This document shows positions 27,201 to 34,816 of a DNA stretch of 64,000 nt, one piece after another. Source of the DNA: Lewinellaceae bacterium (GTDB lineage Bacteria > Bacteroidota > Bacteroidia > Chitinophagales > Saprospiraceae); the NCBI GenBank assembly GCA_020636275.1, contig JACJYD010000001.1, forward strand, positions 2,060,001-2,124,000, in the 5' to 3' direction. The stretch's first letter is position 1. Every line of letters starts with the position of its first letter. Under the pieces are notes generated by a model, which saw only the letters and a program-made list of their open reading frames with translations, ran no database searches and was not told where the DNA came from. The position numbers and the translations under genes were made by a program.

Positions 27201-29885
27201 GAGGCTGTAGCAGGCGGTACCTACTATTTTGAGGTCACCAACATCAACAGCGGTTGCTCTACCCTGGATTCAGTGGTCGTCGTTGTCGATACCCTCCATC
27301 CGATGGCCATCGCCAGTCCGGATACCTCCTTTATCACCTGCAGCCAGAATAACGTGGGGCTGAGCGGTGTAGGGTCTTCCACCGGCGCCAATATTGCCTA
27401 TCAGTGGTTGGATCCGGATGGAACCCCCATTTCCAGTAACATTTCCACTACGGCCTCCGAACCGGGTGTCTATCAATTCATCGTCAGCAATATCAATAAT
27501 TTCTGCCAGGCAAACGACTCGGCTTTGGTTATTGCGGATGTCCAGGTGCCTACGGTCGTCACGATGGCCAGTAGCAAGATCAACTGCCTGGTCGACACCG
27601 TGACCTTGCTCGGTACGGGGTCATCTACCGGCAACCCGGGTGATTTTACCTACCTGTGGACAGGACCTGCCGGCGGAATTGTACCCGGCACCGAGACATT
27701 GATCAATGCGCAGTGTACCTTACCCGGCCCCTATGCCCTGACGGTAGTCAATACCAGTAACGATTGCCAGGCCCTTTCGGTGGTGCTTGTTACCAAGGAT
27801 ACTCTGGCGCCCATTGCCGTGGCGAGTGCTCCGCAGTCGCTCTCCTGTAATGTCACAGAAGTTCCCCTGAATGGAACCGGATCTTCGACGGGCGTTGCCG
27901 GAGCGTTTACCTACCTTTGGACGGGACCGCTCGTTAAGCCGGGCACGGAAGCTAATTTGAACGCCACCGCTCAGGCTCCAGGTCTTTATACCCTGACCGT
28001 TACCCGGACTTCCAATGGTTGCGTGGGCACGGCTACGATCAATGTGCCCGATATCAGCGATGTCCCGATTGCTGTCATCGCTGCGCCGGGCATTATCGAC
28101 TGCAACAACGACTTTGTGATCCTGGATGCCACCGGGTCTTCCCAGGGGCCAACTTATACCTATACCTGGAGCGGTCCGTTCTGCATCAATACCACTAACC
28201 CGCTCCTGCCCCAGGTAGGCTGCGCCGGCTGCTTTACCCTGACGGTTACCAATACCGCCACAGGATGTAAATCGACCGCAGAGGTTTGTGTGGATGAAGA
28301 TACCAACCAGCCTGTGGCAATTGCCCAGAATTCTTCTTTTACCTGTTTGGATTCGGAGATCCAGCTCGATGGTACCGCGTCTTCCCAGGGACCCTTGTTT
28401 ACCTATCAATGGACGGCTATTCCACCCAATAGCGCTTCTATTACCGGGGGTGGGACGACCCTTACGCCGACTGTAAACGGCCCGGGTTCCTACGGCCTTG
28501 AAGTGATGAATACCCAAAACGGTTGCGTTGCCACCGACATCGCTTTCGTCATGGCCGATACCTTGCCGCCCAACGTAAATGCCGGCATGGATACCGAGAT
28601 CACTTGTAATGACCCCACCGCCAACCTGAGCGGTACGACCGGTCCGAACGTGACCTTCCAGTGGTATCTGGATGGAAATCCCATTTCAGGGGCTACCATG
28701 ATCACCTATGCCGCCAGCGAACCGGGCACTTATACCCTGGAAGCAACCAGCAACCTCAACGGTTGCGTAGGTACCGATGATGTGGTGGTGAATCCCAACA
28801 ACCAGCCCCCGCTGACCAGTGCCGGTCCCGATCAGGAACTGGGCTGTGAGGATGTCTCTGTGGCCCTGGATGGATCGGGCTCCGCTTCAGGACCCAACAT
28901 CTCTTACCTGTGGACGACTTCAGGTGGCGTGCTCGATCCCGGTACGATCACCAACCCAAGCGCTATTGCAGAAGAAGCAGGTTTTTACGTGCTGACCGTT
29001 TCTGACGCAGTCACCGGCTGCTCCGGTACGGACACCGTGGAGGTCGTCATGGTGATCGGCCTGCCCGATGCTTCATTTTCATTCGATAGCGATCCCTGCG
29101 CCACGGATGCAGCCCTTATCGGCAATTTGCCCGAAGGGACTACCGGTGTTTGGACCGTAAATACCTCCGCTGATTTTCAGGATCCCAACGACCCGAATAC
29201 GACGGTATTTAACCTCGCTCCGGGTACCAACGTGGTTACCTGGACCTTGTCTTCCCCCAACTGTCCCAACTACAGCTCCTCCACGGGAGAAGTGACGATT
29301 GAAGGGAAGCCCATCGCCAACAACGACATAGGCCTGATCGATCAGCAGGACGTGGAATCGGTCGAGATCGACCTGCTGGCCAACGACCTGTTGCTCGGCA
29401 TTGACAATTACGTGCTCAACATCATCCCCTTCGGCGGACCAGGTACCGTTGAACCGGCCAATCCGCTCGACGGGGTAGTGACGTACTTCGCATCCCCGCT
29501 CTTCGCCGGCCAGGTACAGTTCCTCTACGAATTGTGTAACGACGCCTGCCTGAACCTCTGCGATACCGCTTTTGTCCGGGTGACGATCGACAAGAACATC
29601 GACCTGAACAATTCCGTCCCGAACGGTATCACGCCCAACGGCGACGGCGCTAACGACGTATTTATCTTCGATATCCTGTTGGCTAATCCCGACCGGTATC
29701 CCGACAACGAGCTGGTCATCTTCAACCGTTGGGGCGACATTGTCTTCCAGGCCAGTCCCTACAACAACGACTGGGATGGCAACTCCAGTAACGGACCGCT
29801 ACCTGCTGGTACCTACTATTATATACTTCGCCTGGATGTAAATGACGGCCTGATCATTCGGGGCGATGTTACAATCGTCCGGTAA
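24285..29885 (+). CDS. Giant surface protein: five cohesin-like domains, nine Ig/PKD-like repeats, T9SS type B end
   Basis: 1866 residues from the ATG at 24285, which gives a clean signal peptide (LLPLIFLGVALFVGLNKAYAQ). Upstream in-frame ATGs would overlap porP or bury the signal. Five cohesin-like units of about 140 residues follow, each with C(V/M)DFxVxNF and (L/M)QFSVNWxPxVL patterns. Then come one SprB repeat (DCSGDNSGAIDITVTGGSG) and nine Ig/PKD-like units of about 85 residues, each with LxGxGSSxG and YxW. A cadherin-like domain (IANNDIGLIDQQDVESVEIDLL) follows. The CHU_C end reads NGITPNGDGANDVF, FNRWGDIVF and VTIVR. Probably an adhesin exported by the T9SS. Confidence 0.92.
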   Translation: MNRLLPLIFLGVALFVGLNKAYAQPTVYVDPGYVLIDSLEQTCVAFKTADFTDIQEMRFTVRWNPEALNLVDIPLGSLNPNMTGLDISDFTVDQTEGFVIFTWKVENIPGCPTSDVTLFPDDQTLFELCFEGVQGYSEILITDDPEDIYVTRTNSCPLNIGLFSSDGFIAVDNQPLTINVPYVNANNGETVCMDFTVENFTNIVSLQFSVNWYPSVLSFVSWQGLNLPGWTSGNANVNQAEGWATFSWFNPDPTQGFSAPDGTAIIQLCFEVTGSCGQTSPVSITSNPTGIEITYDNDPGVDIGVLNGDGAVSVNCFNPNGMSINIPDVSICPGESFCMDVTADNFNDLVGMQFSLNWNPDVIQFTGISNINSSLFTFDINDFNTAGAVNNGYITVDWADPSCFGETLTDGSTLFTICFQSVGGGDVNTTVAVTSTPLQIEVLEQCFGNNIPPNTYNGFVDVCQLPGVVLVAGSATANPGEQVCVDVDVQQFDAVENLQFSVIWETSVLDYTGVTNFGLPGLSAANFDENFTNFGAICLTWSPPSGIGETLPDGSAIFSICFTAIGDPFECSSISFTEFPCLIDVVTSESNGTNVGIDPVEGEICMLNPYQFGITPTSIDGFQNTIVCVDFEVSNFVSLGELIFSINWDPNVLLYTEINNQNLPGFTAASYNDAQASFGFLSVIYQTPLGNPVSLPNGTSIFEVCFIVIGDPGQCSPITISGVPQPIEIYPASAPTTNIGLVTTPGEVCSSQFLQILSADITGVDCSGDNSGAIDITVTGGSGVYSYNWSVPPPNNTSEDQVNLTNGTYFVTVQDNIYGNLTLIDTLVVGLSPNAPIADAGDDTIFPCGEIAMDLDGSGSSQGGQYTYLWTPLTGGSIAPGENTILTPTIVGAGEYELAVTDQTSGCTTLDTISIAVAVSPGAAASVSGPINCQTDTVQLSGLGSTTGPNITYAWSTPDGTFGSGNVDSLLIEAVAGGTYYFEVTNINSGCSTLDSVVVVVDTLHPMAIASPDTSFITCSQNNVGLSGVGSSTGANIAYQWLDPDGTPISSNISTTASEPGVYQFIVSNINNFCQANDSALVIADVQVPTVVTMASSKINCLVDTVTLLGTGSSTGNPGDFTYLWTGPAGGIVPGTETLINAQCTLPGPYALTVVNTSNDCQALSVVLVTKDTLAPIAVASAPQSLSCNVTEVPLNGTGSSTGVAGAFTYLWTGPLVKPGTEANLNATAQAPGLYTLTVTRTSNGCVGTATINVPDISDVPIAVIAAPGIIDCNNDFVILDATGSSQGPTYTYTWSGPFCINTTNPLLPQVGCAGCFTLTVTNTATGCKSTAEVCVDEDTNQPVAIAQNSSFTCLDSEIQLDGTASSQGPLFTYQWTAIPPNSASITGGGTTLTPTVNGPGSYGLEVMNTQNGCVATDIAFVMADTLPPNVNAGMDTEITCNDPTANLSGTTGPNVTFQWYLDGNPISGATMITYAASEPGTYTLEATSNLNGCVGTDDVVVNPNNQPPLTSAGPDQELGCEDVSVALDGSGSASGPNISYLWTTSGGVLDPGTITNPSAIAEEAGFYVLTVSDAVTGCSGTDTVEVVMVIGLPDASFSFDSDPCATDAALIGNLPEGTTGVWTVNTSADFQDPNDPNTTVFNLAPGTNVVTWTLSSPNCPNYSSSTGEVTIEGKPIANNDIGLIDQQDVESVEIDLLANDLLLGIDNYVLNIIPFGGPGTVEPANPLDGVVTYFASPLFAGQVQFLYELCNDACLNLCDTAFVRVTIDKNIDLNNSVPNGITPNGDGANDVFIFDILLANPDRYPDNELVIFNRWGDIVFQASPYNNDWDGNSSNGPLPAGTYYYILRLDVNDGLIIRGDVTIVR

Positions 29886-29908
29886 CGGAATGTCACACCC
29901 CAGGCTTT

Positions 29909-29949
29909 AAACGGCCGGCAGGAGCAACTCCTGCCGGCCGTTTTTGTTT
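29909..29949 (+). terminator. Terminator after the cohesin-like adhesin
   Basis: Perfect 16-bp stem (29909-29924 with 29928-29943), loop CAA, then TTGTTTTG. Confidence 0.8.
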
Positions 29950-29966
29950 TGTGGAAAGATGTCGTA

Positions 29967-29992
29967 AATTATCTCAGATATCAGAGATAATT
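29967..29992 (+). promoter_or_regulatory. 26-bp near-perfect palindrome upstream of the third adhesin
   Basis: Arms AATTATCTC and GAGATAATT flank AGATATCA; only one base pair of the whole dyad is mismatched. It lies 18 bases before the ATG at 30011 with no T-run, so it looks more like an operator or leader stem than a terminator. Confidence 0.45.
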
Positions 29993-30010
29993 AACCGCCA
30001 AACCAATTCC

Positions 30011-33000
30011 ATGAGAAACTGGAACCTACTCTTGCTGTCTTGTCTTTTTCTGGGTCTCTCCTCCACACTTTATTCACAAGCGACTGTGACGATCACCATC
30101 ACCGGGGGGACGTCGACCACCACCTGTACAGATATTTTCGGTCCGCCCGACCCCATGTGGAGCGTGAATATCGAAAACCAGGGCTGGGTGGATTACCCGG
30201 CTCAGGGGCCCTGCTTTACCGCCCTTCCGCACGTGCAATACACCCAGACCTATCCCTGTCTTTACGACGCGCCGGCTACCGTGCAGGTCTGTTTTCGGGC
30301 TTTTGAAAATGACGGTTTCGGTATTTGTGCCATCGCCACCTCTTGTCTGGAGACGATTTGCATGGATTTCCCGCTTCCCACCACTCCCGGAGATTACACT
30401 CATACCCTCGCACTACCGACCGGGTTGACTTCCGGGGGAGAGGTGCAGTTCACCATTTCAGCTGACGGCACCGGCGCAATGGCCAATGAGGATCTTTGCG
30501 GCGCCGTCGATGCCGGCGTACTCACCCTGGGCGATAGCTGGGGCGATACCGGGTTGAGCACCTATTACAACTATTGCGCTACTTCAGCCGGGGAACCCAG
30601 CCCCGCTGACCAGGGAGCCTCCTGGTACAATAATGTAGGCCTTTGGTTTACCTTTACCACTGGGCCCGATCCTATCCCTTACATGGAGATCACGGCTACC
30701 TCCGATCCCGAAGGACTGGGAGACGACGTCAATCTTCAGGTGGCCCTTTATTCTTCCAGCGACGGCACCTGCACCGGCGATTTCATCTTGGAAGGGGCGA
30801 GTTTTATCAACGGGAACTGGGACGAAACCCTGAAAGCCAAATGCCTTGAACCGAATACCACTTATTACATCCTGGTCGACGGAACGGCGGATTCACCTCC
30901 AGAACTCTATGGCTATTTCGGACTGGGCATCGAAGTGTGGGATGTCCAGGAAGCGGGTGACCTTCGCTGCGACGCCATTGGGATGGGCCCTATCCCGGAA
31001 GCGGGGTCCATTACTACAGACCTGTACACCAACCACTGTGCTACCTCCGCGTCCGATCCGGTACCAAGTCTTTTCTTTCCCGACAAACCCGTTTGGTTCT
31101 CTTTTTCGCCACCCCTTTCCGGCCACGTCCTGATCCAGGCTGTGAGCAACGCGCTGGATCCGATCAATATCCAACTGGCCCTCTATAAATCAGCTGACAA
31201 TTCCTGTACGGGAACCTTTTCGGAGGTTGACCTTTCCTATACTTCAGGGTCCTTCGACGAATCGATGGAAGTATCCTGCCTCGATCCGGCTCAAACCTAC
31301 TGGCTGTTGGTGGATGGAGCCACCAATAACAAGGACGGGATCTTTACCATCACCATTTCCGATGAAGGGGATGATACCCCCGTCACCAATCAGACCTTTG
31401 TCTTTTGCGCGGGGGGAAGCGTTGCGGTCGGTTCTACTGTTTACACGACGACGGGCTTTTATACCGATACCATTTTATTGCCCGGAGGCTGCGACAGCGT
31501 GGTCATCACCGATCTGACCGTTTTGGAGGAATTGGTGCTCAATATCAGCGACGTGGTTATGGCCAGCGGCCTGGGCAATATGGATGGATCCGCCCTGGCC
31601 GGCGGCACTGGGGGATTACCGCCCTATTCGTTTCTATGGTCCGACGGGCAAACCACTGCCCAGGCCACGGGCCTGGAGGGGGGCGCCACCGCCTGTGTGA
31701 CGATCACCGACAGCAACGGCTGCCAGGCGGACACCTGTTTTGAAGTGCCTTTCTTTACCTATATTGCGCCGACGGCGAGCGGCGATTCACTGGCCTGTGC
31801 AGGCGATTTGGACGGCGTTATCACCTTTTCCGCGGTTGGCGGTATGCCACCCTATACCTTTACCTGGCAAAATGCCGGAAATACGCTGTTCGGCAATGGC
31901 TCGATCCCCGACGCAGGGGATGTGATCACCCTGCCCAATCTGCCGGCTGGAGATTACACGATCACCATTGCCGATGGTGTGATCGATACGACTTTTTCTC
32001 TCGAGATCTGGGAACCCCAACCGCTCGACTTCAACCTGCTTTTGCAGGAAAATGCCTCCTGTTTCGGTGAATGCGACGGCCAGTTGGAAATTGAGGCCAT
32101 CGGCGGGACCCCGGCTTACCAATACACATGGAGCAACGGCGCCACCGGGGCGAAAATTTCGGCACTCTGTGCCGGGGCCTACACCGTTACCGTCGTGGAT
32201 GCCAATGCCTGTTCGTTCATTAAAACCTATACGATCACCCAACCCGTAGCGTTTTTGGCGTCGATACAGGTTGGCCAAAATGTTTCCTGTTTTCAGGGGT
32301 CCGACGGCTCTCTCACGGTAACCACTACCGGAGGGACGCCGGTTTCCTTTGCCTGGAGCAATGGGGGGCAGACCGCTACTATTTCCAACTTGCCCGCAGG
32401 CGATTACATGGTTACCGTGACCAATGCGGACGGTTGCCAGGCGGAGGCTTCGGCTACGATCACCGAGCCCGGCGCTCCGGTTGGTGTATCGATCCAATTG
32501 CAGCAGGAGATCTCCTGTTATGGCGAAGCCGACGGTATCCTATCGGCCCTCGTCAGCGGTCCGGGAGTTGCATTCAGCTATACCTGGTCGAACGGCGCTC
32601 TCACCACGTTAGCGTCCAACCTCGGCCCCGGCGCGTATTCCGTGACGGTAGCTAACGAACTGGGATGCTCGGCCAATGCCCAGTATACCCTGACCGAGCC
32701 CACCGAGATCGTTGGACAGGTAGAGGTCGAGGATATTACCTGTGAGACGGAAGCGATCGGCGGAAGCCTCTGGATCTCGAATGTCAGTGGGGGCGTGGGG
32801 CCCTATTTATATTCGCTGGATGGGAATACATTTATTTCCGACACCGCCTTTACAGGGCTGAATGCCGGGTCGTATACGGTATACATTTCCGATGCGACGG
32901 GTTGTGAAAAGAGTTATTCTTCTGCCATTCAGCCACCTCCCGTGCTCCAACTGGAGTTGGGGGAAGATCAAACCGTTCTTTTAGGCGAACCGGTCGCATT

Positions 33001-33487
33001 GGATGCCATGGTAAACAGTAATTCGGCAGTCTTCGATTGGACTACCGCAATAGGGACCCTGGACTGTCTCGACGCATCCTGCATGAATATTTCCCTGCTT
33101 CCCGTCCAAAGCGGGTTGATCGCCTTGCAGGTTTTCGATACGATCACGAAGTGCCGTGCCGCAGATTCCCTTTTTGTGCTGGTGATCAAAGATCGTCGGC
33201 TCTACATTCCAAATACATTTTCCCCCAACTATGATGGGGTGAACGATTATTTTACGGTATTTGGAAAAAAAGGCGTGGAGGAGGTGACCCTGTTCCGCAT
33301 CTTCGACCGGAACGGCGCTCTGGTGTTTGAGGCCAAGGGTTTGCAGCCCGGCGACGAGCCACGCGGTTGGAACGGCACCTTCAACGGACGGGAGGCGCCA
33401 CCGGGGGTGTATACCTTTTTTGCAGAAGTGCGATTTATTGACGGGGAGGTAGAGGTATTTAAAGGGGGAATAACCCTGATCCGATAG
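30011..33487 (+). CDS. Large SprB-repeat surface protein with T9SS type B C-terminal domain
   Basis: 1158 residues from the ATG at 30011 (signal LLLLSCLFLGLSSTLYSQ). The frame is open from 29951, but that part would be encoded by the palindrome. The N-terminal 150 residues form a Cys-rich beta domain of unknown type. Two related units follow (each with a CATSA motif and T(Y)YxLVDG), resembling pre-peptidase beta domains. A short CAGGSVAVGSTVYTTTGFYTD module precedes five to six SprB repeats (ASCFGECDGQLEIEAIGGTP and others). The end is a CHU_C domain: PNTFSPNYDGVNDYF, FDRNGALVF, GWNG and GGITLIR. Probably exported and cell-surface bound, perhaps using the upstream PorP protein. Confidence 0.92.
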   Translation: MRNWNLLLLSCLFLGLSSTLYSQATVTITITGGTSTTTCTDIFGPPDPMWSVNIENQGWVDYPAQGPCFTALPHVQYTQTYPCLYDAPATVQVCFRAFENDGFGICAIATSCLETICMDFPLPTTPGDYTHTLALPTGLTSGGEVQFTISADGTGAMANEDLCGAVDAGVLTLGDSWGDTGLSTYYNYCATSAGEPSPADQGASWYNNVGLWFTFTTGPDPIPYMEITATSDPEGLGDDVNLQVALYSSSDGTCTGDFILEGASFINGNWDETLKAKCLEPNTTYYILVDGTADSPPELYGYFGLGIEVWDVQEAGDLRCDAIGMGPIPEAGSITTDLYTNHCATSASDPVPSLFFPDKPVWFSFSPPLSGHVLIQAVSNALDPINIQLALYKSADNSCTGTFSEVDLSYTSGSFDESMEVSCLDPAQTYWLLVDGATNNKDGIFTITISDEGDDTPVTNQTFVFCAGGSVAVGSTVYTTTGFYTDTILLPGGCDSVVITDLTVLEELVLNISDVVMASGLGNMDGSALAGGTGGLPPYSFLWSDGQTTAQATGLEGGATACVTITDSNGCQADTCFEVPFFTYIAPTASGDSLACAGDLDGVITFSAVGGMPPYTFTWQNAGNTLFGNGSIPDAGDVITLPNLPAGDYTITIADGVIDTTFSLEIWEPQPLDFNLLLQENASCFGECDGQLEIEAIGGTPAYQYTWSNGATGAKISALCAGAYTVTVVDANACSFIKTYTITQPVAFLASIQVGQNVSCFQGSDGSLTVTTTGGTPVSFAWSNGGQTATISNLPAGDYMVTVTNADGCQAEASATITEPGAPVGVSIQLQQEISCYGEADGILSALVSGPGVAFSYTWSNGALTTLASNLGPGAYSVTVANELGCSANAQYTLTEPTEIVGQVEVEDITCETEAIGGSLWISNVSGGVGPYLYSLDGNTFISDTAFTGLNAGSYTVYISDATGCEKSYSSAIQPPPVLQLELGEDQTVLLGEPVALDAMVNSNSAVFDWTTAIGTLDCLDASCMNISLLPVQSGLIALQVFDTITKCRAADSLFVLVIKDRRLYIPNTFSPNYDGVNDYFTVFGKKGVEEVTLFRIFDRNGALVFEAKGLQPGDEPRGWNGTFNGREAPPGVYTFFAEVRFIDGEVEVFKGGITLIR

Positions 33488-33515
33488 TTCTTGGGGAACT
33501 GCAAAGGCGCTATGT

Positions 33516-33560
33516 TTTCAAAGCCTTTCAGCGGGTGCGGCCCGCTGAAAGGCTTTGAAA
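33516..33560. terminator. Bidirectional terminator with a 20-bp perfect stem
   Basis: 33516-33535 pairs perfectly with 33541-33560 around loop TGCGG. It lies between the adhesin and the converging thiolase gene; its right end is 2 bases from the thiolase stop. Confidence 0.8.
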
Positions 33561-33562
33561 TA

Positions 33563-34732
33563 TTATAACCGCTCGAAAATCCCGGCGATTCCTTGTCCCC
33601 CGCCGACACAGGCGGTCACCATGCCGTATTTCTGATCGCGGCGGCGCAGTTCGTTCAGCAATTGGGTGGTCAGCTTGGCGCCGGTACAGCCCAGCGGGTG
33701 ACCGAGGGCGACGGCCCCGCCGTTCACATTGACGATATCCGCGTTGAGTCCGGCTTCCTGAATGACGGCGAGCGCCTGGGTGGCGAAGGCCTCGTTCAGT
33801 TCGATGAGTTGTACATCGTCGAGCTTCAGGCCGCCCTGTTTCAACGCTTTGGGGATCGCGACACAGGGCCCGATACCCATATAGAGCGGATCGACCCCAG
33901 CCACTGCGCAAGACACCAGGCGGGCGACCGGGGTGAGGCCGAGCTGTTTGACCATTTCCTCGCTCATCACCAGGGTGAAAGCGGCGCCGTCGGAGGTCTG
34001 GGAGGCGTTGCCGGCGGTGACGATCCCCTTATTGGCAAAGACCGGCCGGAGCTTGGCGAGCCCTTCGAGGGTCGTTTCCCGGCGAACGCCTTCATCCGTA
34101 TCTACCACATACGAACGCTCAACCCGTTTCCCATTTTCCACCACCACTTCCGGCACCGTGATGGGCACGATCTCCTCGCGGAATTTCCCTTCGTCGATGG
34201 CCTTTGCGGCCAGTTGATGAGAGCGCAAGGCGAATTGATCGGAGGCCTCCCGGGAGATGTTATATTTTTTGCCCACTTGCTCGGCGGTGATCCCCATGCT
34301 GGCGATGTAGTTAGGGGTATTGTTGGCTACGTTGTAGTTGGGCGCCAGTTTATAACCGGTCATGGGGATCATGCTCATATTCTCCGTACCGCCGGCGATG
34401 AAGATATGTCCCATGCCCGCCCGGATCTTGGCCACGGCAATAGCGATGGTTTCCAATCCTGAGGCGCAATACCGATTGACCGTAACGCCGGGAGCTTCTT
34501 TTCCCAGGGCCCGAAGGGAGATCATACGGCCGATCTGCAGGCCTTGTTCTCCTTCCGGATTGGCGCAGCCCACGATCACGTCGTCGACCAGGAGCGGATC
34601 CAGTTCCGGGGTCTGCGCCAGGAGGTGTTTGATCACGTCTACCGCCAGGTCGTCTGAGCGATACTGGCGGAAGCCGCCTTTTTTGGCCTTGCCTACGGCG
34701 CTTCGATATGCTTTTACGATATATGCTTCCAT
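33563..34732 (-). CDS. fadA: Acetyl-CoA C-acyltransferase (thiolase)
   Basis: 389 residues, standard thiolase length. The acylated Cys is in VNRYCASGLETIA near residue 89, the second site is in NVNGGAVALGHPLGCTGA (His), and the last Cys is in ACVGGGQGIA. It cleaves 3-ketoacyl-CoA to acetyl-CoA and a shortened acyl-CoA in beta-oxidation. It is encoded 84 bases downstream of the large fadB-type gene on the same strand. No acyl-CoA dehydrogenase gene is next to the pair, unlike the common fadN-fadA-fadE arrangement. Confidence 0.94.
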   Translation of the reverse strand: MEAYIVKAYRSAVGKAKKGGFRQYRSDDLAVDVIKHLLAQTPELDPLLVDDVIVGCANPEGEQGLQIGRMISLRALGKEAPGVTVNRYCASGLETIAIAVAKIRAGMGHIFIAGGTENMSMIPMTGYKLAPNYNVANNTPNYIASMGITAEQVGKKYNISREASDQFALRSHQLAAKAIDEGKFREEIVPITVPEVVVENGKRVERSYVVDTDEGVRRETTLEGLAKLRPVFANKGIVTAGNASQTSDGAAFTLVMSEEMVKQLGLTPVARLVSCAVAGVDPLYMGIGPCVAIPKALKQGGLKLDDVQLIELNEAFATQALAVIQEAGLNADIVNVNGGAVALGHPLGCTGAKLTTQLLNELRRRDQKYGMVTACVGGGQGIAGIFERL

Positions 34733-34746
34733 TTTTTTAGTTATTA

Positions 34747-34813
34747 AGTTTATGAGTTTATAAGTTTTTGAATTTCAATAAAAAAAACTCAATAACTTAT
34801 AAACTTAAAAACT
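34747..34813. repeat. Low-complexity hairpin, class A, between fadB and fadA
   Basis: Left arm of 28 bases (AGTTTATGAGTTTATAAGTT and onward) pairs with the right arm (34788-34813 region) at 24 of 28 positions. The sequence is built from (A)AGTTT/TATAAG units. Similar sequence recurs at 37291, 53231 and 61244. Confidence 0.7.
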
Positions 34814-34816
34814 GGG

